A DNA stretch of 64,000 bases from Endozoicomonas euniceicola (GTDB lineage: Bacteria; Pseudomonadota; Gammaproteobacteria; Pseudomonadales; Endozoicomonadaceae). Positions 1 to 8,334 of the stretch are shown piece by piece. Every line of letters begins with the position of its first letter. The stretch's first letter is position 1. The DNA lies in NCBI RefSeq assembly GCF_025562755.1, contig NZ_CP103300.1, forward strand, positions 5,520,501 to 5,584,500, written 5' to 3'. Under the pieces are notes generated by a model, which worked only from the letters and a program-made list of their open reading frames with translations, did no database searches and had not been told where the DNA came from. The position numbers and the translations under genes are program-made.

Positions 1-144
1 GGTATGGGGGGCAGCAACAAGAATAAATCTCGGGGCCTTGGGCTTTTTACCTTCCACTTTCCAGCCAGACAAAAACAGTCCCAGCCTGGCAATCAGGGTA
101 AATAACGGGCGAATAACTGGTGTATTGAAAATCGTAAAGCGCAT
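1..144 (-). CDS. Lysophospholipid acyltransferase-like protein, N-terminal fragment (cut by window edge)
   Basis: The 48 visible residues begin MRFTIFNTPVIRPLF and run through a hydrophobic stretch to GWKVEG and then FILVAAPHT at the window edge. That pattern matches the start of PlsC-type 1-acylglycerol-3-phosphate acyltransferases, in which the next residues complete the His-x4-Asp catalytic box; here the His is the second-to-last visible residue. These enzymes move acyl chains onto lysophospholipids at the inner membrane. The ATG at 144-142 is the only in-frame start nearby, and no good ribosome binding site precedes it. The gene runs away from dinB, so the two share the region 145-456. 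The family call rests on a short stretch and would be settled by the sequence beyond position 1. Confidence 0.7.
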   Translation of the reverse strand, partial: MRFTIFNTPVIRPLFTLIARLGLFLSGWKVEGKKPKAPRFILVAAPHT

Positions 145-370
145 TTTGCAGTGCCGTGATTCTCTCGTTGGATAACACTGTTGTTTAAATAACAGGTGTA
201 TGAATTCGGTGATGCCATCGCCGGACTTTGGATGAATCCTAGTCTTCTGTCCGGCGATAAAGTCAGTGAAGCGCATTCAACGCCTTTCTGGGTAACATGG
301 GAATACGGGGAAGTGGCTATTGATAAAAGCAAGTACTTTTGTTTCTTATTTGTTGGTGTGGGTTTTTGCA

Positions 371-386
371 CTGTATAAAAAAACAG
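371..386 (+). promoter_or_regulatory. LexA (SOS) box upstream of dinB
   Basis: The 16 bases CTGTATAAAAAAACAG are a perfect match to the gammaproteobacterial LexA consensus CTGT-N8-ACAG. They end 70 bases before the dinB start. dinB is a classical SOS gene, so LexA repression is expected. I see nothing else recognisable in 145-370. Confidence 0.85.
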
Positions 387-456
387 TTTTTCTTGCGTAT
401 TAAGCCGATGAATCAGTAACATAGATGTACTAAACCTGTTGTGTAACTGACCTGTT

Positions 457-1578
457 ATGTCTGATCAGCTGTCTACTTCATCGCCTGGAGAAAATCGTAA
501 AATTCTGCACGTGGATGCAGATGCATTTTACTGTTCGGTAGAAGAGCGTGAAGATCGTTCATTAAAAGGAAAAGCCTTTGCTGTTGGTGGCCGCCCAGAG
601 CGACGAGGAGTGATTGCCACTTGCAGTTATGCTGCCAGGAAAGCGGGAGTTCGCTCTGCCATGGCCTCGTTTCAGGCTGTCAGGTTATGTCCTGAATTAA
701 AAATTATTCCGCCACGGTTCGAACTCTATAAAGAAGCTTCGAAAAAAATGCACGACATCTTCCAACGTTACACAGCTCTTATCGAGCCACTGTCGTTGGA
801 TGAAGCGTACCTTGATGTCACTGGTGTCGAATTATGCAAAGGAAGCGCCACTCTTATGGCGCAGGATATTATGCGGGCGGTCAGGGACGAAGTGGGTATT
901 ACGGTTTCAGTAGGTGCTGCGCCCAATAAATTTCTTGCAAAAGTTGCCAGCGACTGGAATAAGCCGAATGGTTTGTTTGTAATCCCACCCGCAGATATTG
1001 AGGACTTTGTCTTTGAACTTCCGGTTGAGCGAATACACGGCGTTGGTAAAGTGACTGCTGAAAAAATGCACAACAAAGGCATTTTTACCTGTGGTCAGTT
1101 ACGACAGTATTCTCCCCTGGAGCTGTGTCGCTGGTTCGGCACATTTGGCGAGCGCCTCTGGGAAATGGCCCGTGGGGTGGATGAACGCCCGGTGGAAACC
1201 GGGCGGCGGCGTAAATCCCTTTCGGTTGAACACACCTACGATGCTGATCTTCTGGATGAGGCTGCTATTGTCGCTAAGGTAAAGCCTCTGCTGGATGATC
1301 TGGCGCAGCGGTTTTCTGGTATTAATTCTGAATACGCTGTGCAAAAGCGCTTTGTGAAAGTCAAATTTGCAGACTTCAGCCAGACGACACTGGAAGAGAT
1401 TCTTGATCGTGATGATCTGGATGCCGAAGAGCATTTCAAAACCCTGATGGTCAGAGCATGGGAGCGTACTAATAAACCGGTTCGGTTGCTGGGGCTGGGG
1501 GTTCGGCTGATTGATCTGCGTGCGCCAGAGCGATTTTTGCAGCTGGAACTGTTTGAGCGAAAACGACCAGGGCTTTGA
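457..1578 (+). CDS. dinB: DNA polymerase IV (Y-family translesion polymerase)
   Basis: This 373-residue protein is an error-prone Y-family polymerase that extends past lesions and mismatches. The catalytic palm motif HVDADAF carries the metal-binding Asp20 and Asp22, and SLDEAYLD supplies the second acidic pair near residues 115-116. The residue after the motif phenylalanine, where E. coli has the steric gate Phe13, is Tyr. A helix-hairpin-helix (VERIHGVGKVTAEKM) follows in the thumb, then the little-finger domain. The C-terminus ends QLELF, which resembles a beta-clamp binding motif. The start has 15 residues before the usual beginning of the family and only a weak ribosome binding site, so initiation could lie slightly downstream. 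A LexA box upstream indicates SOS control. Confidence 0.95.
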   Translation: MSDQLSTSSPGENRKILHVDADAFYCSVEEREDRSLKGKAFAVGGRPERRGVIATCSYAARKAGVRSAMASFQAVRLCPELKIIPPRFELYKEASKKMHDIFQRYTALIEPLSLDEAYLDVTGVELCKGSATLMAQDIMRAVRDEVGITVSVGAAPNKFLAKVASDWNKPNGLFVIPPADIEDFVFELPVERIHGVGKVTAEKMHNKGIFTCGQLRQYSPLELCRWFGTFGERLWEMARGVDERPVETGRRRKSLSVEHTYDADLLDEAAIVAKVKPLLDDLAQRFSGINSEYAVQKRFVKVKFADFSQTTLEEILDRDDLDAEEHFKTLMVRAWERTNKPVRLLGLGVRLIDLRAPERFLQLELFERKRPGL

Positions 1579-2048
1579 GAGGTTGTTTGAAAAGATTTGA
1601 CAGTCAGGTGTTTGTCGAAATAATAGCTTTTTTACTTGGCCTTACTGGTTGTTTTATGCAGTTGACCCTTACCACGCCAGCGCTGTTATTTCCGGCAATT
1701 TCTCTGTTATTTCTCTCTTATACCAATAAATTTCTGGCACTGGCCTCTCTGATTCGAACGTTGCACGAAGAAAGCCGGAATAACCCGAACAGTCCCGTGA
1801 TCAGCGGGCAGCTGGAAAACCTGCGGCGGCGAATGAAGCTGATTAAACACATGCAGGGCACCGGAATCATGAGTTTTATCAGTTGTGTACTGGTGATGTT
1901 TTTGCTGCATTTCAATTTGTTTCAGTGGGGGTTTGTCATTTTTGGCCTGAGCCTGTTTTTTCTGCTGGTTTCTCTGGTGATCTGCCTGATGGAAATCAAA
2001 ATTTCGATTGATGCGCTGGAGCTGCAGGTTCAGCAGATGCATCATTAA
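1575..2048 (+). CDS. DUF2721 family membrane protein
   Basis: The core reads TLTTPALLFPAISLLFLSYTN, then a charged loop (LENLRRRMKLIKHMQG), then two close hydrophobic helices and a final EIKISIDALELQ. This order is characteristic of DUF2721 inner-membrane proteins, whose function is not established. The longest frame opens with TTG overlapping the dinB stop by four bases. GTG at 1608 or ATG at 1656 (130 residues, closest to the family start) are alternatives, and none has a convincing Shine-Dalgarno. It is probably co-transcribed with dinB. Confidence 0.75.
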   Translation: MRGCLKRFDSQVFVEIIAFLLGLTGCFMQLTLTTPALLFPAISLLFLSYTNKFLALASLIRTLHEESRNNPNSPVISGQLENLRRRMKLIKHMQGTGIMSFISCVLVMFLLHFNLFQWGFVIFGLSLFFLLVSLVICLMEIKISIDALELQVQQMHH

Positions 2049-2161
2049 ATGATTTGCGCAACACCTGATCAGTTCAGGCTGAATGATCGGGTGTTGCCGT
2101 CAGTGGATCTGTGCTTCTCTTAATATATCGTGACTCCCGGATTTGTCTGATATTCAAGATT

Positions 2162-3547
2162 TTAAAGTTTTGTATCGGAGTTTAAAAGAAGAACAGGGTT
2201 TGTGCCTGGAGCCTGAGGTGACAATTCAGCAATGGGTGCGGGAACCTCTTCCTTGGGAATTTTGCTGGGATCAACATGAGTGGCTTCTGGCTTGTCTTCT
2301 TCAGGTTCCTCCTCCTTAGTCTCTTCATCCTGGTTATCGTTGCTGCTATCGCTATTTGGTGATTCTGATTTGCTTTGGCTTGGCTGCGTTTGTGGCTGCA
2401 CTAGCCATGGGCCTAAGAAAGGAATTCTTCCTAATATGGCTCTAAAAATTCCAGTCCGATTACAGGCTTCGGGAGTTTCTTTATCAGCCTCTTTGCTCTC
2501 TTTGTCAGCCCCTTTGCTCTCTTTATCAGCCCCTTTGCTCTCTTTATCATCATCCTTGGTTTCATCTTTCTGTTCATTGCTAGAGGTAGACGCTACGGCA
2601 CCATTGGCATAGGCTTCGTAGGTGCCCGGAGTGGCCAGAGAGACAAAAACTCTGCGAGGGCCCACTGTTTCTGATTGGGGGCTGAGGGTGACTCCATTCT
2701 CTTCGTCTTCTAAAACGTAGCCGTTACCAGTCATCGCTAATTCACTGTTTGAAACTGGCTCTGTTATTTCTATCCGGGCGTGGCTGGATAAAACCCGGAA
2801 GTATCTCCCTAAAGCCGCTCGAATGGCTGTGCCGAGTCGAGTTGTGGAAGGGTGATACCATCGAACAGGATTTTGCCGCATCATCTCTTGCAATTGTTGG
2901 AGGAATTGAGGGTTCATTAGTGTGGCTGCAAGAGTTCTTGTTGCTTCCCGGTTGACGTCAGATGAATCGGTTTGTGTCAAATGACTATATGAACGATTTA
3001 GGAGTGAATAATCTGGAGCCTGCTCTCCCTGGGTGGTACTGAAGCGGAGATAAACAGAACTGGTCGACGTTCCCTCTCCGTCTGCATTGGCAGACGCACT
3101 GATAGAAAACCAGCCTCCCGCAGCTAACGGTGTGATGGTGAAGCTCTGGTTACTGTAAAAGCTTAATGCCCGGCTGGCTGCATTCTGCGGAGATTCTTCA
3201 TTTGTCTCAGGTGTAGCAGTTTTATCAGGCTCTTCTTTTTCCTGATCAGCTTCTTCCTGACTTGAAGGTTCTTCCGGGGAGGATGCTGCTGCTTTTTTTT
3301 CTTCATTCCCTGCTTCTTCTTCATTATCAGCTGCATTTGCTTGAGTGTCTGGTTCTTCTGGAGTGTATCCAGTGATTATTATGACGCCATTGATTCCGCT
3401 AGATAATTTAAAAGCTGTCGTTTTCTCGCCCTTACCGTTATCAACTTTGCCTTCATAAGAATACCCTCCATACGCCGTATTGAGTATGAATACGAGTATG
3501 AATACAAAAAACGCTGTAAAAACAGACAGCACTCTAGGAGTGTGCAT
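2162..3547 (-). CDS. Secreted acidic low-complexity protein, unknown function
   Basis: I do not recognise this 461-residue protein. The start at 3547 is chosen because AAGGAG lies eight bases upstream of an ATG that opens a signal peptide (MHTPRVLSVFTAFFVFILVF). The mature protein has a Glu/Pro-rich stretch (about residues 60-120), a Ser/Thr-rich middle with several aromatic residues, three tandem copies of a seven-residue KESKGAD-like repeat near residue 350, and a second acidic tail. The long strings of E, K and S suggest a disordered, surface or periplasmic protein. It lies between dinB and a PqiA-like gene and looks lineage-specific. Confidence 0.7.
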   Translation of the reverse strand: MHTPRVLSVFTAFFVFILVFILNTAYGGYSYEGKVDNGKGEKTTAFKLSSGINGVIIITGYTPEEPDTQANAADNEEEAGNEEKKAAASSPEEPSSQEEADQEKEEPDKTATPETNEESPQNAASRALSFYSNQSFTITPLAAGGWFSISASANADGEGTSTSSVYLRFSTTQGEQAPDYSLLNRSYSHLTQTDSSDVNREATRTLAATLMNPQFLQQLQEMMRQNPVRWYHPSTTRLGTAIRAALGRYFRVLSSHARIEITEPVSNSELAMTGNGYVLEDEENGVTLSPQSETVGPRRVFVSLATPGTYEAYANGAVASTSSNEQKDETKDDDKESKGADKESKGADKESKEADKETPEACNRTGIFRAILGRIPFLGPWLVQPQTQPSQSKSESPNSDSSNDNQDEETKEEEPEEDKPEATHVDPSKIPKEEVPAPIAELSPQAPGTNPVLLLNSDTKL

Positions 3548-3657
3548 AAACTGGACTCCTTGAACTGAACTTTGTAGAAGTAAAACGTCATCATTTGATG
3601 ACACGAAGAGAAGTCTAGTTCATAGAGTCGGTTACATTGGAATTTACACAGCGACAG

Positions 3658-4275
3658 TCAGTTTACCTCATAACTATTTCTGGTCAGAAGCTGTGAACCG
3701 GCAGAGGATAAAAGACAGTAGGCAACAAACCAGTAGAAGCCGTTGTGCAGCTGTGCATTGAAGTTGACCGCAGCACTTTCCGACGAGGCGGCATTGGCTG
3801 CCAGCAGGGCGATAATCACCCCCATGGCAAAGACGTCCGACATGGACCACTTGCTTAAGACAGCATTGGCTTTAAGCAAGATGCCGGATGACCGGGAAAA
3901 GCAGGCGGCGATTAGCAGGATGGATTTTATGGCGGGTATAACAACGCTGAATACCAGAATAAGAATGGCCACAAAGCGATAGCCAAATTGCCAGAGGTCT
4001 TGAGCGGTTCCCAGAATACTGCGGGTTTTGTCGTAAACCAGGCTATCACCGTTGACTCTCAGACTACCCAGAAACTGGCTGGCCATGGATTTCATGGCCG
4101 GGTGCATGTCCTGTTGTTCTACCAGGGTTTTGCCGGTTTCCACCAGGGCCTGGTGGCTGAGTGATGCCTGCAGGGTGATTAATGGCTGTGTAATGCCCGG
4201 TATCAGCAGGGCAAGGGAGAGCAGCAGAATAATCAGTGGAGCCAGATTTTTTGTTCGGTTTGTTGTTGTGGTCAT
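3658..4275 (-). CDS. PqiA-domain inner-membrane protein
   Basis: The 205 residues hold four hydrophobic helices. The signature KWSMSDVFAMGVIIALLA near residue 140 matches the paraquat-inducible protein A domain. Full PqiA proteins have two such domains plus Cys motifs; this one has a single domain and an extended loop between helix 1 and helix 2 (about residues 35-90). Family members are linked to lipid transport between the inner and outer membranes, so an envelope role is inferred. It lies downstream of recJ on the same strand with a gap of about 110 bases. Confidence 0.75.
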   Translation of the reverse strand: MTTTTNRTKNLAPLIILLLSLALLIPGITQPLITLQASLSHQALVETGKTLVEQQDMHPAMKSMASQFLGSLRVNGDSLVYDKTRSILGTAQDLWQFGYRFVAILILVFSVVIPAIKSILLIAACFSRSSGILLKANAVLSKWSMSDVFAMGVIIALLAANAASSESAAVNFNAQLHNGFYWFVAYCLLSSAGSQLLTRNSYEVN

Positions 4276-4382
4276 TGTTATAGCCAGCGTTTTACTTGTG
4301 TCCTGATCCCATCAGGGTAGAGTAAAAAACAGGTTATGCAAACGCTGGCTGATACGGTTAATCGCCTTTTCAGGCTAAAGAG

Positions 4383-6101
4383 TCAGGCCACAGGCTCAAA
4401 ATAATCGACCAGCAATTGCAGGGACTGCTGGCCCCGGAACTCATTGATATCCAGTTTATAGACTGCCCGGATGCGATGGATAGCAGGGTTCGGCCAGAGC
4501 TGAGGGTCGATATTGAAAGCGATCCCATCCAGATAAAATTCGCTGTCCGGAATTTTTAATACCATCTTCAGGTGCTTCTGCCCCACCAGTCGCTGCTGTA
4601 TTAACTGAAACCGGCCATCAAAGCAGGGTTCGGGAAAGCTTTGTCCCCAGGGGCCGGCATCTCTGAGCATCTGCGCAGTCTGGAGGGTAAAGTCATGGTT
4701 TTCCAGAGTGCCGTCGGTGTGAATTTCCGCCTCCAGGGCGTCGGCATCCAGTTGTTCCCGGACGACTTTGTCAAAGCAGTCCGAGAAGGCAGTCAATCCA
4801 TCCTGCTTAATGCTTAATCCGGCAGCCATGGCGTGACCGCCAAATTTGATGATCAGTTCCGGATGCTCTCTGGCAATGGTATCAAGGGCATCGCGCATGT
4901 GCAGGCCTTTGACAGAGCGGGCAGAACCTTTCAGTTCACCATTATCCGCCGCAGCAAAGGCAATCACCGGGCGGTGTAGCTTATCTTTAATCCGTGAAGC
5001 CAGAATACCGATAACGCCCTGATGCCAGCCTTGCTGATACAGGCTGATCCCCCAGGGTAGTTCAGTCTCTTTGTCCAGATTGAGCTTTGCCAGTTCAGCC
5101 AGAGCTTCCTGTTGCATACCGGTCTCAATATCCTTTCTGTCCCGATTCAGGCTGTCCAGTTCGGAGGCTATCTCTCTGGCCTGCTCAATGTGTGGAGTGA
5201 GCAGCAGTTCAATGCCGGTGGACATATCGTCCAGACGCCCGGCTGCATTGAGTCTCGGTCCCAGGGCAAAGCCAAGATCACTGGCGACCAGTCTGGACTG
5301 GCTGCGCCCGGATATGTCGATTAATGCCTTGATACCGGGTCGGCAATGACCGGCACGAATTCTTGCTAACCCCTGATGGGCAAGAATACGGTTGTTTTTA
5401 TCCAGGCTGACAACGTCTGCAACGGTGCCGAGCGCCACCAGATCCAGTAACTCGAAAGGGTTGAAGGCAGGATGATGGTCAAACCAGCCGCGCTGGTTCA
5501 GCTCGGTGCGCAGGGCGCACATCACATAAAAGATAATGCCGACACCTGCCGTGTTTTTGCCCGGAAATGGACAGTCGGGCTGGTTTGGATTCACAATCGC
5601 ATCGGCATCAGGTAGCTCCCGCCCGGCAAGGTGGTGGTCGGTGACAACCACCTGCCAGCCCCTGGCTCTGGCGGCGGCTACTCCTGAAAGGCTGGAAATA
5701 CCGTTATCAACCGTCACCAGAACCTGTGGCTGATAAGATTCCGCCACTGTCACTATTTCAGGGGTTAAGCCATAGCCGTATTCAAAACGGTTGGGAACCA
5801 GATAATCCACCTGTCCGCCCATGGCGCGGATAGCCAGTACACCAAGGGCGCTGCTGGTGGCGCCATCGCAGTCAAAATCACCAACAATCAGAATCTTCTT
5901 CTGTTCGACGATGGCATCGGCCAGGAGATGGGCGGCAACTTCAATATCTTTAAGGTGAGTGTAATGGTGCAGCCCCTTCAGCTGGCGTGCTATTTCGTTT
6001 TCACTGGTAATACCCCTGGCGGCGTATACGCGTGCCAGCAGAGGGGGTAGGGAAGTAGACAGTAGTTCGGTAACGTCTCGACGGATAATCTGTTTTTGCA
6101 T
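4383..6101 (-). CDS. recJ: Single-stranded-DNA-specific exonuclease RecJ
   Basis: RecJ degrades single-stranded DNA 5' to 3' in recombination and mismatch repair. The protein is 572 residues, close to E. coli RecJ (577). The DHH phosphoesterase motifs are visible: DFDCDGATSS near residue 78, VTVDNGISS, VTDHHLAGRELPDADAIVNP near residue 155, and the DHHA1 motif KFGGHAMAAGLS near residue 420, followed by an OB-fold C-terminus. The start ATG at 6101 gives the family-typical N-terminus. In Pseudomonas the neighbouring region leads to thrC-hom-dsbC-xerD; here the zinc-finger array separates recJ from thrC. Confidence 0.97.
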   Translation of the reverse strand: MQKQIIRRDVTELLSTSLPPLLARVYAARGITSENEIARQLKGLHHYTHLKDIEVAAHLLADAIVEQKKILIVGDFDCDGATSSALGVLAIRAMGGQVDYLVPNRFEYGYGLTPEIVTVAESYQPQVLVTVDNGISSLSGVAAARARGWQVVVTDHHLAGRELPDADAIVNPNQPDCPFPGKNTAGVGIIFYVMCALRTELNQRGWFDHHPAFNPFELLDLVALGTVADVVSLDKNNRILAHQGLARIRAGHCRPGIKALIDISGRSQSRLVASDLGFALGPRLNAAGRLDDMSTGIELLLTPHIEQAREIASELDSLNRDRKDIETGMQQEALAELAKLNLDKETELPWGISLYQQGWHQGVIGILASRIKDKLHRPVIAFAAADNGELKGSARSVKGLHMRDALDTIAREHPELIIKFGGHAMAAGLSIKQDGLTAFSDCFDKVVREQLDADALEAEIHTDGTLENHDFTLQTAQMLRDAGPWGQSFPEPCFDGRFQLIQQRLVGQKHLKMVLKIPDSEFYLDGIAFNIDPQLWPNPAIHRIRAVYKLDINEFRGQQSLQLLVDYFEPVA

Positions 6102-6196
6102 GATAGCCGGAAAGCAGGACAGTGATCTGGTTAATGATGCGGAATTGAGGGAGGATACTCAATATAAATGTTGAGTTTATCGCTATCCGCTTTTTT

Positions 6197-6226
6197 GGCT
6201 GTTGGCTGTTGGCTGTTAGCTGTTAG
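6197..6226 (+). repeat. Heptamer repeat (GCTGTTR)n beside recJ
   Basis: Four head-to-tail copies of GCTGTTG/GCTGTTA lie just before the first zinc-finger unit. The same heptamer recurs between the units, after the array, at the end of the histidine kinase gene near 40.8 kb and near 43.8 kb. Confidence 0.8.
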
Positions 6227-6264
6227 GCGTCAGGGAGGCAGCACTGTAGAATATACCAGCGCTA

Positions 6265-6329
6265 AGTCATTCCCGGCGAAAGCGGTAATCTACCACGAAT
6301 AGTGAGTCCCCTCCCTCGCGGGGGTGACG
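6265..6329. repeat. Imperfect inverted-repeat element, copy 1
   Basis: About 65 bases start GTCATTCCCGGCGAAAGCGG and end TCGCGGGGGTGACG, so the ends are complementary (GTCA..CCC with GGG..TGAC). It resembles the REP/MITE-like GTCATTCCC palindromes common in proteobacteria. It lies just downstream of the zinc-finger stop codon and may help end transcription. Confidence 0.7.
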
Positions 6330-6356
6330 ATGGGGTGTTTTTCTGTGCTACTTCCT

Positions 6357-7043
6357 TTATTGCGATGAAGAATTACGGGGATCAGTCTCTGCCCGGGGCT
6401 GAGTAGTTGCAATAAATTTTCCATCCAATTGTTTGACCATGATTGTCTCTGTTGACTCAGTTAAATGAGTAACCACTTGAACCGGTGGCCTTTCTTTATC
6501 ATGTGAGCTGATATAGCTTACGCTGGTTGTTTCGGAGGAGCCCGGGCCAGAGTTAAAAGAGTGTGTTGTTGTGACTACTCCGGCGGATGCGTGAGTGGAT
6601 ACGGTTATATCAGGCGTATTCGGGGCTGAGTGACGCTGTTCTATGTGCTTTTTGAGTTTATATCGTTCTGTATAACCAACTCCACAGTCTGGGCAACGAA
6701 ATTTTTTTCCTGTGTGGGTTTGCGTGTGTAGACTGAGAACCCCCTTCCGTTTAAATGCTTTTCCACAGACATCACAGCTATGTGGCTTTTCGTCTGTATG
6801 GGTTTGCATGTGTGTGGTTAAAGTAAAACGCCGGGCAAAATTTTTTCCACAGACATCACAGCTATATGGCTTTTCGCCTGTATGGGTTCGCATGTGTTGG
6901 GTTAAATGAGACGACTGGGAAAATTTTTTTTCACAGACATCACAGCGATATGGCTTTTCGCCTGTATGGGTTCGCACGTGTTTGGTGAGTCCCTCGTGGG
7001 TAAAACAGTCCTTGCCACATGTTGGACATTTATAACTTGGCAT
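6357..7043 (-). CDS. C2H2 zinc-finger protein 1 (five fingers)
   Basis: This 228-residue protein has five Krueppel-type fingers (C-x2-C-x12-H-x3/4-H) filling residues 1-140. They are joined by eukaryotic linkers HTGEKPY, HTGEKPY, HTDEKPH and HTGKKF. The putative DNA-contact helices differ: THEGLTK, QSSHLTQ, RRFTLTT, RKGVLSL and ERYKLKK. A Ser/Thr-rich tail of about 90 residues follows (SAPNTPDITVSTH to PRNSSSQ) and is nearly identical in all five paralogs. There is no signal peptide. Such proteins bind DNA in eukaryotic nuclei; bacterial Ros/MucR fingers lack these linkers and tandem arrays. DNA binding is therefore well supported by motif, while the target (host or own genome) is unknown. 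The ATG at 7043 follows AAAGAGA at eight bases. Confidence 0.93.
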   Translation of the reverse strand: MPSYKCPTCGKDCFTHEGLTKHVRTHTGEKPYRCDVCEKKFSQSSHLTQHMRTHTGEKPYSCDVCGKNFARRFTLTTHMQTHTDEKPHSCDVCGKAFKRKGVLSLHTQTHTGKKFRCPDCGVGYTERYKLKKHIEQRHSAPNTPDITVSTHASAGVVTTTHSFNSGPGSSETTSVSYISSHDKERPPVQVVTHLTESTETIMVKQLDGKFIATTQPRAETDPRNSSSQ

Positions 7044-7132
7044 ACCAGAATCTCTTTTGCTGCCATTAATGTTTCGGGTTCAAATCATAAGCCTGTTTCT
7101 GGAAATCACTGACATCGGGAAATGCACGGTGA

Positions 7133-7138
7133 ATTATA
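7133..7138 (-). promoter_or_regulatory. Promoter -10 box of zinc-finger gene 1
   Basis: The minus strand reads TATAAT, about 90 bases before the start codon, with TTGGGA about 19 bases further upstream as a possible -35. The box is conserved in all five units, so each gene appears to have its own promoter and a long 5' leader. Confidence 0.6.
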
Positions 7139-7192
7139 GTGCTTTCTGTGCTGCTGTTCCCAAGTTGGTAGTTTCTTAACCGCTACTTCCCT

Positions 7193-7222
7193 TAGCTGTT
7201 AGCTGTTAGCTGTTAGCTGTTA
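7193..7222 (+). repeat. Heptamer repeat between units 1 and 2
   Basis: Four tandem GCTGTTA heptamers join the first two zinc-finger units. The copy number differs at each junction, as expected for slippage or recombination. Confidence 0.75.
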
Positions 7223-7261
7223 GGTGTCAGGGAGGCAGCACTGTAGAATATACCAGTGCTC

Positions 7262-7326
7262 CGTCATTCCCGGCGAAAGCGGTAATCTACCACGAATAGT
7301 GAGTCCCCTCCCTCGCGGGGGTGACG
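7262..7326. repeat. Imperfect inverted-repeat element, copy 2
   Basis: This is the same 65-base element as at 6265, with ends CGTCATTCCC and GGGGGTGACG, just downstream of zinc-finger gene 2. Confidence 0.7.
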
Positions 7327-7366
7327 GTGGGGGGGTCTGTGCCACTTCCTTTATTGCGATAAAGAA

Positions 7367-8038
7367 TTACGGGGGATCAGTCTCTGCCCGGGGCTGAGTA
7401 GTTGCAATAAATTTTCCATCCAATTGTTTGACCATGATTGTCTCTGTTGACTTAGTTAAACTAGTAACCACTTGAACCGGTGGCCTTTCTTTATCATGTG
7501 GGCTGATATAGCTTACGCTGGTTGTTGCGGAGGAGCCCGGGCCAGAGTTAAAAGAGTGTGTTGTTGTGACTACTCCGGCGGACGCGTGAGTGGATACGGT
7601 TATATCAGGCGTATTCGGGGCTGAGTGATGCCGTGTTATGTGTTTCTTGAGTTCATATTGTCCTGTATAACCAGCTCCACAGGTTGGGCAACGAAACTTT
7701 TGTCCTGTATGGGTTAGCGTGTGTCTTCTGAGATTGCCCTTATGATTAAATGCTTTTTTACAGACATCACAGCCATATGGCTTTTCGCCTGTATGGGTTC
7801 GCATGTGCCTGGTTAAATCAGACGTCTTGGAAAAACCTTTTTCACAGACATCACAGCTATATGGCTTTTCGCCTGTATGGGTTAGCATGTGTGTGGTTAA
7901 ATTAGACGCATTGGCAAAATCTCTTCTACAGACATCACATCTAAATGGCTTTTCGCCTGTATGGGTTCGCATGTGTATGGTGAGTCTCTGGCGGGTCGAA
8001 CAGTTCCTGCCACATACTGAACATCTAAAACCTGACAT
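7367..8038 (-). CDS. C2H2 zinc-finger protein 2 (five fingers)
   Basis: The 223 residues carry five fingers with linkers HTGEKPF, HTGEKPY, HTGEKPY and HTGQKF. The contact helices are TRQRLTI, NASNLTT, KTSDLTR, HKGNLRR and GQYELKK. The first finger has Cys instead of the core Phe (CGRNC), as in all paralogs. The tail matches the other copies but ends AETDPP: an extra C in the run of Cs before the usual stop shifts the frame, so the last residues RNSSSQ are lost. The start ATG at 8038 follows AAAGAGG at seven bases. Finger 4 is shared with paralogs 3 and 4 but not with 1 and 5, which suggests exchange between copies. Confidence 0.93.
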   Translation of the reverse strand: MSGFRCSVCGRNCSTRQRLTIHMRTHTGEKPFRCDVCRRDFANASNLTTHMLTHTGEKPYSCDVCEKGFSKTSDLTRHMRTHTGEKPYGCDVCKKAFNHKGNLRRHTLTHTGQKFRCPTCGAGYTGQYELKKHITRHHSAPNTPDITVSTHASAGVVTTTHSFNSGPGSSATTSVSYISPHDKERPPVQVVTSLTKSTETIMVKQLDGKFIATTQPRAETDPP

Positions 8039-8127
8039 ACCAGAACCTCTTTTACTGCCATTAATGTTTCGGGTTCAAATCATAAGCCTGTTTCTGGAAA
8101 TCACTGACATCGGGAAATACACGGTAA

Positions 8128-8133
8128 ATTATA
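8128..8133 (-). promoter_or_regulatory. Promoter -10 box of zinc-finger gene 2
   Basis: TATAAT on the minus strand, at the same distance from the start codon as in the other four units. Confidence 0.6.
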
Positions 8134-8242
8134 GTGCTTTCTGTGCTGCTGCTCCTAAGCTGGTAGTTTCTTAACCGCTACTTCCCTTAGTTCCTTAGTT
8201 GTTAGGTGTCAGGGAGGCAGACTGTAGAATATACCAGCGCTC

Positions 8243-8307
8243 CGTCATTCCCGGCGAAAACGGTAATCTACCACGAATAGTGAGTCCCCTCCCTCGCGGG
8301 GGTGACG
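8243..8307. repeat. Imperfect inverted-repeat element, copy 3
   Basis: Third copy of the CGTCATTCCC...GGGTGACG element, downstream of zinc-finger gene 3. Confidence 0.7.
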
Positions 8308-8334
8308 ATGGGGTGTTTTTCTGTGCCACTTCCT

